Source: Candidatus Geothrix skivensis (GTDB lineage Bacteria > Acidobacteriota > Holophagae > Holophagales > Holophagaceae). Taken from it: a stretch of DNA of 64,000 nucleotides. The stretch is taken from the NCBI GenBank assembly GCA_016721195.1, contig JADKIO010000002.1:108561-172560 (forward strand), given 5' to 3'. The position numbers were made by a program, and so were the translations under genes. Positions 41,969-51,171 of this stretch are shown here, piece after piece. Each line of letters opens with the position of its first letter. The stretch's first letter is position 1. The notes beneath the pieces were generated by a model. The model searched no databases and was not told where the DNA came from. It worked only from the letters and a program-made list of their open reading frames with translations.

Positions 41969-43021
41969 ATGCGTCATGCCATCCTGACCCTTGTTCTTGC
42001 GTCCGTCAGCCTGGGCCTCCAGGCCGCCCCGAAGCAGACCCCCAAGAAGGCCTCCTCCCGATCGGGCGATGGCTCGGTCCATGTGATCCGCAAAGGCGAG
42101 ACCGCAGCCCAGGTGGCCCGGGCCAACGGCCTGAGCCTGGCCGAGCTCGCAGCCCTGAACCCCGGCAAGTCTTTATCCAGGCTGTCCGTGGGCGCTCGGC
42201 TGGCGATCCGATCCAGCGGCAAGTCGTCCCTCGTCGCCCCCCGAACCGAACAGGCTGCGACCCTGCCCAGCCCCCAGCGCCCGGCCCTGGCCAACCTGCC
42301 CGCCGCACCCGTGGTGGTGCCCACCCCCATGCCGCATCTGGAGCGGCTGCTCCCCTACCAGGTCCGGGGTGCGGTGCCCGGCCTGGGTCCGGTCAGCGCC
42401 GTGAACCTCGATCCCCACCAGAGCCCCAGCACCGCCGACCAGCTGCTGGCCAGGATGCAGCAGGTGCTGCCCCCGGTCACCGAATCCGAGCTGAATGCCC
42501 TCCTGCCCACCTTCGTGCCGGCTGACCCGGAGCGGCTGGACCTGCTCTGGCCCGTGGAAACGCGGACCATCAGCTCCGCCTGGGGCCCCCGCATGCGGAC
42601 CAAGACCATCCGCGTCAAGGACCAGCGCAAGAAGAAGGTCCGCTACAAGGGCCGCCACAAGGGCGTGGATCTCACGGCACCCATGGGCACCGCAGTGTTT
42701 GCGGCCCTGGATGGCCAGGTCATCATCTCAGCCCGGCACAAGCAGTACGGCAACTACGTGGTGGTGGACCATGGCAATGGCGTGAGCACGGTCTATGCCC
42801 ACCACCGGTTGAACCTCGTCCAGAGCGGTGACATCGTGCGGCGCGGCCAGAAGATCGCCGAGGTGGGGCGCACCGGCAACTCCACCGGCCCCCATCTCCA
42901 CTTCGAATTGCGGATCGACGGCCTCCAGAAGAACCCCCTCCCCCTCCTCAACGATGTGGAGGAAATCCCCGCGGAAATCGCCTCCCTGAATGCCCTTCTG
43001 GGATCCCCTTCCCGCCGCTGA
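41969..43021 (+). CDS. LysM-M23 peptidoglycan endopeptidase
   Basis: A 350-residue exported peptidase. Signal peptide MRHAILTLVLASVSLGLQA, then a LysM domain at about 36-82 (VHVIRKGETAAQVARANGLS) that binds peptidoglycan, a Pro-rich linker, and a C-terminal M23 domain from about 190. The zinc ligands are present: HKGVDL (His and Asp) and the GPHLHFEL pair, with the intermediate YAHH. It is therefore predicted catalytically active, in contrast to the degenerate EnvC-like protein near 13.7 kb. Confidence 0.92.
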   Translation: MRHAILTLVLASVSLGLQAAPKQTPKKASSRSGDGSVHVIRKGETAAQVARANGLSLAELAALNPGKSLSRLSVGARLAIRSSGKSSLVAPRTEQAATLPSPQRPALANLPAAPVVVPTPMPHLERLLPYQVRGAVPGLGPVSAVNLDPHQSPSTADQLLARMQQVLPPVTESELNALLPTFVPADPERLDLLWPVETRTISSAWGPRMRTKTIRVKDQRKKKVRYKGRHKGVDLTAPMGTAVFAALDGQVIISARHKQYGNYVVVDHGNGVSTVYAHHRLNLVQSGDIVRRGQKIAEVGRTGNSTGPHLHFELRIDGLQKNPLPLLNDVEEIPAEIASLNALLGSPSRR

Positions 43022-43130
43022 ACTTCCCCCTCATCTGCGGCACAGGATTAAAGCGCACCTCCTGATCCCCACGCGGGATCGGCCCGGGAGGCCGTGCTAG
43101 ACTGGGTCCTTTCGCCGATTTGAGGTGGTC

Positions 43131-45053
43131 ATGCCGCTGTTCCGAGCTTCCCTCCAGACCCTGGGGGCCATCGCACTTCTGGCCCTGGCCCTGGCCTGCA
43201 GCGGAAAGAAGGACAGCAGCAGCGACAGCCCCACCGCCACCCTCAGCGGGACGGTGACCTACCTGCGGGTGCCCCTGGCCAAGGACGCCGGCGGCGTGCC
43301 CACGGGACTGAAGGATTCCTCGGTCGCCGCCAACCTCGTGAGCCTTCCGGCACGGGGGGTTCGCATCCGGATCCTCCAGCAGGTGTCCCAGACCCTGCCG
43401 GGCTCCAGTACCCCCAGCCTGGTCTGGCTTCTGACCAATTCGGGCTCCACGGACAGCAGTGGGGCCTACAGCCTCACCAATGTCACCAAGGGCCGTCCCA
43501 CCATGGTGGAGGTCCTGAGCACGTTCAACGGGGGCGGGAGCCAATCCATTCTCTTGATCGCGGACCCGGCCGGGATTGCCAGTTCCCAGCCGGCCCAGGA
43601 TCGCGTCCAGTACGCCCTGCGGAAGGCCGCCGATGGCACCGCCCTGGCCACGGACCCGACCCACGCCAGCGTTTTCTCCGTCAACTCGACGGTGGACTTC
43701 TCCGTGGGCCTGAACGATGTCTGGTGGATCACCAACCCCGCGACCTCCCAGGTCACCGGCGTTGGGAACGTGCACGCGGATCTGGAGACCGACCCGGTGC
43801 TGTTTCCCGGGCGGACCTCAGGCACCGGCAGCCGGGTGCTGGGGATCGGGGACACCATCGCCAGCTGGGCGAAGGTGGAAGCCTATGGTTCCGGAACGCC
43901 TGGAGCCGCCCTGCTGCTGCACTATTGGCCCGGGCGCTCCGAACCCGGCGGATCCTACGTCCTTTATGATCAGTCCCTGCTGCCCCTCGCCCGGTCCAGT
44001 TCGTCCTATTTCGGAACCCTGAGGGGGGGGCCGGCCAACGACGATGCCTGGGACGAGGGCATCATCCTCCCCCTCCTGGCCCGGAATGCCCTTTACGCCA
44101 GCACCCTCAACCGCACCTTCGGCGTGACGCTGAATCCCCTCTTTCCGCCCGTCTCCCCCCAGACGGACCTCAGTGCCGATATGGCCCGGATCGAAGGGCT
44201 CGCCCAGGCCATGGCGGCCAACGTGCTCAAATCCCCCTATCTGGCCGATACCCAGGGGGCCAGCCTGGCGGCGCCCCTGGTGGATGTGCGCGACCTCAGC
44301 ACCCTGAGCCCAGCCCAGTTCGGCCCGCTGTCCGCCCCGGCCATGCGAGGCTTCGCCTGGGAGATTGTCCTCAAGGCCAACGGCCTGCCTTCCCCGGGTA
44401 TCGCCACCGATTGGGACAAGATCGATCCCCTTGCGGCGGCAAGGTTCTTCGTGGCTCCGACCTCTACGACGTCGACTGAAGTGGAACCCCTCAATCTCTT
44501 CAATCAGGTGGCCCGGCTCAAGGAGGGCAAGGGCGGCACCGAGCCGGTGGATCTGGCGGCCATCTTCACCGACACCGTCCTGGCGGGCCTGGGAACCCCC
44601 TTTGGCCTCCCCTGGCCCCGCCCTTCCACGGGTCTGTACGCTTCCTTCGTCTCCGACTGGGGCATCGACCCCACCGGAGTCCTCCCGGCGACGACCTTCA
44701 GCATGGCCAAGGCTTCGCAGGTTAGCTCCCAATACCCCAGCCCGAGCCTGGCCTTCCCCAATGTCTCCAGCGGTGAAGTCCATTACGCGAAATTCAGGCT
44801 GAGCGCCGACACCCGCTGTTCCATCACGGCCACGATGGTTCCTGCCCTCGGCCCGGGGGCCCAGGTTGACCTGGACCTTCCCTTCATGTCCCGGACCTTC
44901 TCCTTTACCGGCTCGGGGGGCACCACCGGCCCCATCATCATCCCGGTCATCAGCGCCGCCCCGGCCCTGCATCCGGTCCGGATCCGGCTGAAGAGCCCCG
45001 GCTCCGTCCAGCCGGATGTCACGGTTTCGCTCACCCTCACCCCCTTGCCCTGA
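43131..45053 (+). CDS. Large lipoprotein of unknown function
   Basis: A 640-residue protein with a lipoprotein signal peptide (LGAIALLALALACSGKKDSS; lipobox ALAC), so it is anchored in the outer or inner membrane. A low-complexity Ser/Asp linker follows. The body begins with a carboxypeptidase-regulatory-like beta domain (TATLSGTVTYLRVPLAKD, DSSGAYSLTNVTKGRPTMVE) and continues with Pro/Ser/Thr-rich sequence without a recognised family. The ATG at 43131 has GAGG upstream, and the frame opens six bases earlier at GTG. It overlaps the purine phosphorylase start by one base. Confidence 0.75.
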   Translation: MPLFRASLQTLGAIALLALALACSGKKDSSSDSPTATLSGTVTYLRVPLAKDAGGVPTGLKDSSVAANLVSLPARGVRIRILQQVSQTLPGSSTPSLVWLLTNSGSTDSSGAYSLTNVTKGRPTMVEVLSTFNGGGSQSILLIADPAGIASSQPAQDRVQYALRKAADGTALATDPTHASVFSVNSTVDFSVGLNDVWWITNPATSQVTGVGNVHADLETDPVLFPGRTSGTGSRVLGIGDTIASWAKVEAYGSGTPGAALLLHYWPGRSEPGGSYVLYDQSLLPLARSSSSYFGTLRGGPANDDAWDEGIILPLLARNALYASTLNRTFGVTLNPLFPPVSPQTDLSADMARIEGLAQAMAANVLKSPYLADTQGASLAAPLVDVRDLSTLSPAQFGPLSAPAMRGFAWEIVLKANGLPSPGIATDWDKIDPLAAARFFVAPTSTTSTEVEPLNLFNQVARLKEGKGGTEPVDLAAIFTDTVLAGLGTPFGLPWPRPSTGLYASFVSDWGIDPTGVLPATTFSMAKASQVSSQYPSPSLAFPNVSSGEVHYAKFRLSADTRCSITATMVPALGPGAQVDLDLPFMSRTFSFTGSGGTTGPIIIPVISAAPALHPVRIRLKSPGSVQPDVTVSLTLTPLP

Positions 45054-45889
45054 TGCCCACCCGGGAGGTTCCCGTGCAAGCCGCCGCTGCGCTCCTGGCC
45101 GTGCAGGCCAGGGCTCCCTTTGTCCCCGAACTGGCCATCGTCCTCGGATCAGGCCTGGGTGCCCTGGCCGATGGTCCCGAGGCCCGGTCAGGCCTCTCCA
45201 TGCCCTTCACCGAGATTCCCGGGTTTCCAGCCCCGACGGTGGCTGGGCACGGCGGAAAGCTGGTCTTTTGCGAATTCGAAGGCCGGAAGGTGGTGCTGCA
45301 GGCGGGCCGCTTCCACTTCTACGAGGGGCACCCGATGCCGCTCGTCGTGGCACCCATGCGGCTCTACGGCCGCCTTGGCGTGAAGGCCGTGCTGCTCACC
45401 AACGCCGCGGGCGCTCTGAATGCCAGCTTTGCGGTGGGGGAGCTGATGGCCCTGTCGGACCACATCAACCTGTTCGGTACCAACCCGCTCATCGGGCCGA
45501 ATGTGGAACCGGGGACCCGCTTTCCGGACATGACCGCCATCTACGATCCCGCTTTCCGTGCCCACCTCCAGGCCTGCGCCCGGCAGCTGGGCCAGACCCT
45601 GCGGGAAGGCGTCTACCTGGGTCTGACGGGGCCGAGCTATGAAACTCCGGCCGAGATCCGGGCCTTCCGCGTTCTGGGGGCGGACGCGGTGGGCATGAGC
45701 ACGGTCCCGGAGGCCATCGTCGCGCGCCAGGAGGGCCTGCGTGTCGCCGGCATCTCCTGCCTCTGCAACATGGCGGCGGGGATCCTGCCCCAGGCCCTTA
45801 CGCACACGGAAGTTCTAGAAGCAGGTGCCGCTGCCGCCGGGCGCTTCGAAGCCCTGGTCCGCGCCTTCGTCCGCGGCCTCCCGGAGTAG
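45053..45889 (+). CDS. Purine nucleoside phosphorylase
   Basis: A 278-residue family-2 trimeric PNP that phosphorolyses purine nucleosides for salvage. Blocks: AIVLGSGLGALAD (phosphate loop), GRFHFYEGHPMPLVVAPMRL, LLTNAAGALNASFAVGELM, GLTGPSYETPAEIRAFRVLG, and ADAVGMSTVPEAIVARQEGL. It overlaps the stop of the lipoprotein gene (TGATG), so translation may be coupled. It ends before a double-hairpin element shared with acs. Confidence 0.9.
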   Translation: MPTREVPVQAAAALLAVQARAPFVPELAIVLGSGLGALADGPEARSGLSMPFTEIPGFPAPTVAGHGGKLVFCEFEGRKVVLQAGRFHFYEGHPMPLVVAPMRLYGRLGVKAVLLTNAAGALNASFAVGELMALSDHINLFGTNPLIGPNVEPGTRFPDMTAIYDPAFRAHLQACARQLGQTLREGVYLGLTGPSYETPAEIRAFRVLGADAVGMSTVPEAIVARQEGLRVAGISCLCNMAAGILPQALTHTEVLEAGAAAAGRFEALVRAFVRGLPE

Positions 45890-45980
45890 CCCTTCCTGCG
45901 CACCTCACCAGGGTTGGCCCCCTGTTCGAGGTAGATAGAGCGGGGAGCCCCATGGGGGCCGAGAGGATGGGTTCAGTAAA

Positions 45981-46057
45981 GCAAAAGCCCGGCTCCGCCG
46001 GGCTTTTGCGCGGGGGCCCGGGGGTGTGCGCGCAAGCGCGAAACCCCCGGACAACAT
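45981..46057 (-). repeat. Composite double-hairpin element after acs (copy 3)
   Basis: Read on the minus strand from the acs stop: TAATGTTGTCCGGGGGTTTC, a nested CGCGCTTGCGCG, ACACCCCCGGGCCCCCGCGC, then the hairpin GCAAAAGCCCGG-CGGAG-CCGGGCTTTTGC (45981-46009). The second hairpin is followed by a T-poor tail toward the purine phosphorylase; its 3' TTTTGC run lies inside the stem. It sits between converging genes, so the A-rich and T-rich arms allow terminator function both ways. Confidence 0.78.
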
Positions 46058-48009
46058 TAGACATTCGTCTTCTGGTGCTCCTCGATGAGCCGACTCACCA
46101 CTTCCGGCTCTGCCAGGGTGGAGATATCACCCATGCCGTCGTACTCGGCCGAGGCGATCTTCCGCAGGATGCGGCGCATGATCTTGCCGCTGCGCGTTTT
46201 CGGGAGTCCTGACGCGATGTGGATGACGTCCGGCGCGGCGAAGGAACCGATGGCCTGCCGGACCTGCTCCTTGAGGGCACCGATGAGCTGCTGGCTGCCC
46301 TGCTCGGCAAAGCCGCTGTTGAGCAGCACGTAGCAGTAGATGCCCTGGCCCTTGATGGGATGGGGATAGCCCACCACGGCGGCCTCCGCCACGGCATCGT
46401 GGGCCACGAGGGCACTCTCGATTTCAGCGGTGCCCAGGCGGTGGCCGGAGACGTTGATCACGTCGTCGATGCGGCCCGTAATCCAGTAGTAGCCGTCCTC
46501 GTCCCGGCGGGCACCGTCCCCCGTGAAGTAGAAGCCGGGATACTGGGAGAAGTAGGTCTCCTTGAAGCGCTTGTGATCCCCGTGCACGGTCCTGGCCTGG
46601 CCCGGCCAGGGGGCCCCCAGGCAGAGGGCCCCGGAGACGCCATTGCCTTCGATGGGTACGCCCGTGGTGGGATCCACGATGACCGGCTTGACGCCGAAGA
46701 AGGGGAGCGTGGCTGAACCGGGCTTGGTGGGGGTGACGCCCGGGAGCGGCGTGATGAGGATGCCGCCGGTCTCCGTCTGCCACCAGGTATCCACGATGGT
46801 GCAGCGGCCCTCGCCCACCACGTCGTGATACCAGCGCCAGACTTCGGGATTGATGGGCTCGCCCACGGTGCCCAGGATCCGCAGGGATTTCCGGCTGTAC
46901 TTCTTGATCCAGTCGTCGCCCGCCTGGGCCAGGGCGCGGAGGGCGGTCGGGGCCGTGTAGAAGATGTTCACGCCGAGGTCGTCGATGATCTGCCAGTAGC
47001 GTCCGGCATCCGGGTACAGCGGGGTGGACTCGAAGATCACCGAGGTGGCGCCGTTGGCCAGGGGGCCATAGACGATGTAGCTGTGCCCCGTCACCCACCC
47101 GATGTCCGCCGCGCAGAAGTAGATGTCATCGGGGTGGTAGTCGAAGACCAGCTTGTGGGTATAGGCGGCGTAGGTGAGGTAGCCTCCCGTGGTGTGCAGC
47201 AGGCCCTTGGGCTTCCCGGTGCTGCCCGAGGTGTAGAGGATGAAGAGGGGATCCTCCGCCCCCATCCACTCGTTGGTGCAGGTGGAGCGCTGCTTGGCGG
47301 TCTCCTCATCCAGCCAGAGGTCGCGGCCCGGCTGCATGGGGACATCGCTGTCCGTTCGCCGGGCCACCAGCACCGTCTCCACGAGGGACATGCCCTCGAT
47401 GGCCCGGTCCACGGTGCGCTTCAGGGGCACCTTCTTCCCGCCACGCAGCCCCTCGTTGGCCGTCACCACCACTTTGCAGCGGGCATCGACGATGCGGTCG
47501 CGCAGCGCTTCGGCGGAGAACCCGCCGAAGACCACCGAATGCACGGCCCCGATGCGGGCACAGGCCAGCATGGTGTAGATCAGCTCGGGAATCATGGTGA
47601 GGTAGAGGCACACACGATCACCCTTTTTGACGCCCTGGTGCAGAAGCACATTGGCCACCCGGGCGACGTTGTGCTTGAGGTCGCGGTAGGTGATGTGGGT
47701 GTACTGGCCGGGTTCATCCTGGGCCCAGATGATGGCGGTCTTGTCCCCCAGGTGGGGGAGATGCCGGTCCACGCAGTTGAAACAGGCGTTGATGCGGCCA
47801 CCGGAGAACCAGGAGAAATCCACCTCCTTGTAGTCCGCATCGAAGACCGACTGCCAGGGGTGGAACCAGGTCAGGGTCTTGGCCTGCTCACCCCAGAACC
47901 ATTCCGGGTTGTCCAGGGACAGCCGGTAGAGCCGCTGGTATTCCTCCATGGTCTTGATGTGGGCCCGCTCCCGGATGTGGGGCTTCACGGGGAATAGGTC
48001 TTCGGACAT
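46057..48009 (-). CDS. acs: Acetyl-CoA synthetase
   Basis: A 650-residue AMP-forming enzyme activating acetate to acetyl-CoA. Key blocks: YTSGSTGKPKGLLHTTGGYL (ATP loop), TWWQTETGGILITPLPG, YFTGDGARRDEDGYYWITGR (hinge) and the C-terminal PKTRSGKIMRR. Its lysine is residue 609, the same position as the regulatory acetylation site of the Salmonella enzyme, suggesting Pat/CobB-type control. The start ATG at 48009 (MSEDLFPVKPHIRERA) has GGAG upstream. A probable organic-acid transporter lies upstream on the same strand, 272 bases away. Confidence 0.95.
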   Translation of the reverse strand: MSEDLFPVKPHIRERAHIKTMEEYQRLYRLSLDNPEWFWGEQAKTLTWFHPWQSVFDADYKEVDFSWFSGGRINACFNCVDRHLPHLGDKTAIIWAQDEPGQYTHITYRDLKHNVARVANVLLHQGVKKGDRVCLYLTMIPELIYTMLACARIGAVHSVVFGGFSAEALRDRIVDARCKVVVTANEGLRGGKKVPLKRTVDRAIEGMSLVETVLVARRTDSDVPMQPGRDLWLDEETAKQRSTCTNEWMGAEDPLFILYTSGSTGKPKGLLHTTGGYLTYAAYTHKLVFDYHPDDIYFCAADIGWVTGHSYIVYGPLANGATSVIFESTPLYPDAGRYWQIIDDLGVNIFYTAPTALRALAQAGDDWIKKYSRKSLRILGTVGEPINPEVWRWYHDVVGEGRCTIVDTWWQTETGGILITPLPGVTPTKPGSATLPFFGVKPVIVDPTTGVPIEGNGVSGALCLGAPWPGQARTVHGDHKRFKETYFSQYPGFYFTGDGARRDEDGYYWITGRIDDVINVSGHRLGTAEIESALVAHDAVAEAAVVGYPHPIKGQGIYCYVLLNSGFAEQGSQQLIGALKEQVRQAIGSFAAPDVIHIASGLPKTRSGKIMRRILRKIASAEYDGMGDISTLAEPEVVSRLIEEHQKTNV

Positions 48010-48281
48010 GGGTCGGCTCCGTGCCAAGGGAAGAAGGTTGGGAGTGGGAAGGGTGAAGGCAGTCAGGACGATTGCCTCCACCGAGTCCGTGCAGACTTTG
48101 GGGTCAAGGTGGCGACCATTCTCCAGCCCGCCTCGGGCATTGTCCAGCGCTCTCTGACGGGTGCCGTCTGCAGCCTCGAGGATGCCCGCCCAAGCGTCCT
48201 TGAAGGAGAAGGCCGGGGAATGGATCCCTCCACTCGCCCGGCCCCTCCGTGCTCTGACGACGGGGCCGCCAGAGGATCAGG

Positions 48282-49943
48282 TCAGTGCTGGTAGGTCGTG
48301 ATGTCGCGGTCCTTGGTTTCCTTCAGGAAGAGCGCACCGATCACCACCGTGATGAGGGCCACGATGATGGGATACCAGAGCCCGTAGTAGATGTTGCCTT
48401 TCAGGGCCACCATGGCCGTGGCGATGAGGGGCAGCATCCCGCCGAACCACCCATTGCCGATGTGATAGGGCAGGGACATGGAGGTGTAGCGGATGTTGGT
48501 GGGGAACAGTTCCACCAGGAAGGCGGCGATGGGGCCGTAGACCATGGTCACGTAGATGAGGAAGATGAACAGGATCAGGAGCGTCATCGGGTAGTTGACC
48601 TTGGACTTGTCAGCCTCCTTGGGATAGCCCAGGTCATTCAGGGCCTTCTTGAGGGAAGCCTCAGACGCCGCATTCCAGCCCTCCACCCGCACGGTGGTGT
48701 TCTGGCCTGTGGTGGGGTTCTTGCCCTGGATGGTGGCCACCACCTTCTTCCCGGGCTCCGGGGCGACCTTGTTGAAGTTGAGGCCCTGCTTGCCGAAGAA
48801 ATCGTTCACCCGATCCAGTTCGGAGAACTTGCTCCAGGGTCCGACGAAGAGGTTGAAGGTTTCGTCGGCGGGGTTGCCGGCGACATTGATGACAGTGCTG
48901 AACTGGAAGGCTTCCAGGGCAGGGTTCACGTAGTGGGTGAGCGCCTTGAACATGGGGAAGAAGGTGAGGGCGGCGATGAGGCAGCCCGTCAGGATGATCT
49001 TGAGGCGGCCGATCTTGTCCGACAGCCACCCGAAGAAGATGAAGAAGGGGGTGCCCAGCAGGAGTGAGGCGCCGATGAGCATGTAGGTGGTCTGGTAGTC
49101 GAGCTTCAGGGTGATCTGCATGAAGAAGAGTGCGTAGAACTGGCCCGTGTACCACACGACGCCCTGGCCCGCAGTGGCGCCCAGGAGGGCGAGCAGCGCG
49201 TACTTGTTGTTGGGGTACTTCAGGAAGCTGTCGCTGAGGGGGGCCTTGGAGGTCTTGCCCTCGGCCTTCATCTTGGTGAAGACGGGGGATTCGTGCAGCT
49301 TCAACCGGATCCAAACGGAGACGCCCAGCAGGAAGATGGACATCCAGAACGGAATGCGCCAGCCCCAGGAGGCGAAGGCTTCCTTGGTCATGGCGCTGCG
49401 GCAGGACAGGATGATCCCGAGGCAGAGGAAGAAGCCCACGGTGGCCGTGGTCTGGATCCAACTGGTGTTGTAGCCGCGCCGGCCATGGGCGGAGTGCTCA
49501 GCCACGTAGGTGGCGGCGCCGCCGTACTCACCGCCGAGGGCGAGGCCCTGGAGGAGGCGCAGGGTCACCATGATGATGGGCGCCAGCCACCCGATGGAGG
49601 CGAAGGTCGGCAGGAGGCCCACCCCGAAGGTCGACAGGCCCATCACGACGATGGTGACCAGGAAGGTGTACTTCCGGCCAATGAGATCGCCGATGCGGCC
49701 GAACACCAGGGCCCCGAAGGGACGCACCAGGAAACCTGCCGCATAGGCCGCGAAGGCCGAAAGCAGGGCGGCCGTATCATTGCCCTTGGGGAAGAAGAGG
49801 GTCGCGAAGAAGGGGGCCAGCGTCGCGTAGAGATAGAAGTCGTACCATTCGAAAACGGTGCCGACTGACGAGGCGACGATCACCATCCGTTCTTCGCTGG
49901 TGAGCGGAGTTTTCCCTTCGACTTGGGCAGTTGCGATGGCCAT
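48282..49943 (-). CDS. MFS transporter of the metabolite:H+ symporter (MHS) type
   Basis: A 553-residue inner-membrane transporter. MHS family hallmarks: VGTVFEWYDFYLYATLAPFF at the N-terminus, GALVFGRIGDLIGRKYTFL between spans 2 and 3, then LRLLQGLALGGEYGGAATYV. A hydrophilic insert of about 130 residues between spans 8 and 11 (FSELDRVNDFFGKQGLNF, QGKNPTTGQNTTVRVEGW) is longer than in ordinary MHS proteins such as ProP or ShiA. An AGGAGG site precedes the ATG. Its position next to acs suggests uptake of a short-chain carboxylic acid (inference). Confidence 0.9.
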   Translation of the reverse strand: MAIATAQVEGKTPLTSEERMVIVASSVGTVFEWYDFYLYATLAPFFATLFFPKGNDTAALLSAFAAYAAGFLVRPFGALVFGRIGDLIGRKYTFLVTIVVMGLSTFGVGLLPTFASIGWLAPIIMVTLRLLQGLALGGEYGGAATYVAEHSAHGRRGYNTSWIQTTATVGFFLCLGIILSCRSAMTKEAFASWGWRIPFWMSIFLLGVSVWIRLKLHESPVFTKMKAEGKTSKAPLSDSFLKYPNNKYALLALLGATAGQGVVWYTGQFYALFFMQITLKLDYQTTYMLIGASLLLGTPFFIFFGWLSDKIGRLKIILTGCLIAALTFFPMFKALTHYVNPALEAFQFSTVINVAGNPADETFNLFVGPWSKFSELDRVNDFFGKQGLNFNKVAPEPGKKVVATIQGKNPTTGQNTTVRVEGWNAASEASLKKALNDLGYPKEADKSKVNYPMTLLILFIFLIYVTMVYGPIAAFLVELFPTNIRYTSMSLPYHIGNGWFGGMLPLIATAMVALKGNIYYGLWYPIIVALITVVIGALFLKETKDRDITTYQH

Positions 49944-50428
49944 TGGTTGTTGCCTCCTGGGAAGTGGGTTCCATGGGGCGCCCGATGCAAGTGACCGGAG
50001 CCGACAAGAATGACAAGCGCCCAGATCCGATTGATCTGGGATGAGTGAAGCGGATGCGCTATGAGAACCGTGATGGACAGGCCATCCTGCGGCACACGTT
50101 GGGTGGGTTGGCAGAATGTAGATAACGCCCTACCGAAAGGAAGGTCAAGGGAAAAGCGTAAAAATCTATGGCTTTTTTTAACCACCTAGTTGCGACACAA
50201 ACTCTGATTCCAGATGATCTTTGGATCGCCTTTCTGCACCACTTCAAGGCCATTTCCAGCCCTGAGCCAGGTACCAAGACTGGCCTGATGGGATTTTCCC
50301 GGCTCGATCCTTCTGACTAAGGGCTCTAGATCCCCGGTACCATCCAGCCCCGCGAGAGGGGAGAACCCGCCGGAAGAGTGTCTCCAAACCCCTATCATGG
50401 ACAGGATCACCTTGCGGGCAGGACCACC
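49944..50428. other. Non-coding interval upstream of the MHS transporter
   Basis: About 485 bases without a convincing gene, between divergent starts. It holds a hairpin at 50020-50040 (CCCAGATC and GATCTGGG around CGATT) in the presumed leader of the transporter gene, and an A/T-rich patch at 50157-50185 (AAAAATCTATGGCTTTTTTT) that could carry promoters. Predicted peptides here lack homology-like features. Confidence 0.6.
50020..50040 (-). promoter_or_regulatory. Leader hairpin or operator upstream of the MHS transporter
   Basis: Perfect 8-base inverted repeat CCCAGATC-N5-GATCTGGG, 77 bases before the start codon. It could be a repressor operator, an mRNA leader stem, or a weak terminator; the sequence alone does not decide. 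Confidence 0.4.
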
Positions 50429-51169
50429 ATGCGCATCGCCCTTTTCGCCGATATCCACGCCAACCGGCGTGCGTTGGAGGCCTGTCTGGAGCACGCGCAG
50501 TCCCAGGGTGCAAACCGCTCCGTCTTCCTGGGCGACTTCGTCGGCTACGGTCCGGATCCCCACGAAGTGATCGACCGGGTCATGGCCGAGACTGCCAAGG
50601 GCGCCCTCGCCGTGGCTGGCAACCACGATCAGGCGGTGGCCGAGGTGCGTGAAACCATGACCTCGGATGCTGAACGCGCCATGGCCTGGACGCGGGGCCA
50701 GCTGGATGGCGAGGCGCGGGATTTCCTGGGCAGCCTGCCCCTCCGGTTCGAGGATGGGCCGCGGCTCTATGTCCACGCCAGCCCCCAGACCTACCCGCCC
50801 TGGATCTACGTGAACGATGCGGCAGCCGCCAGGCGGGCCCTGGAGGCCAGTCGGGCCCAGATGATCTTCTGCGGGCACACCCACCTGATGGCCCTGCACG
50901 GCATCACGGCCACGGGTCAACTGGTGTCCTTCCAGCCCGTTCCCAAGGTGCCCATTCCCCTGCCCCGCCACCGGCGCTGGTTGACGGTGGTGGGCTCGGT
51001 GGGACAGTCCCGTGATGGCGATCCCGCCGCCGCCTACGCCGTGCTCGATACCGAGCGCTCCGACATCACCCACTTCCGCGTGCCCTATGATGTGGAAGCC
51101 ACGGCCAGTGCCATCCTCCAGGCGGGGCTTCCCCCCTCCCTGGCCTCGCGCCTTCTGAAGGGACAGTGA
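50429..51169 (+). CDS. Calcineurin-like metallophosphoesterase
   Basis: A 246-residue two-metal phosphoesterase. Motifs: ALFADIHANRRALEACLEHA (DxH), FLGDFVGYGPDPHEVIDRV (GDxxGYGP), AGNHDQAV (GNHD), and CGHTH near 155. The pattern matches YfcE/ProtPhos-like enzymes that act on phosphodiesters or phosphoproteins. The ATG at 50429 follows an AGGA site. It sits four bases upstream of (and out of frame with) the kinase-Usp gene GTG, and the next ATG is two bases past its stop. The pairing could make a kinase-phosphatase couple. Confidence 0.88.
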   Translation: MRIALFADIHANRRALEACLEHAQSQGANRSVFLGDFVGYGPDPHEVIDRVMAETAKGALAVAGNHDQAVAEVRETMTSDAERAMAWTRGQLDGEARDFLGSLPLRFEDGPRLYVHASPQTYPPWIYVNDAAAARRALEASRAQMIFCGHTHLMALHGITATGQLVSFQPVPKVPIPLPRHRRWLTVVGSVGQSRDGDPAAAYAVLDTERSDITHFRVPYDVEATASAILQAGLPPSLASRLLKGQ

Positions 51170-51171
51170 GC

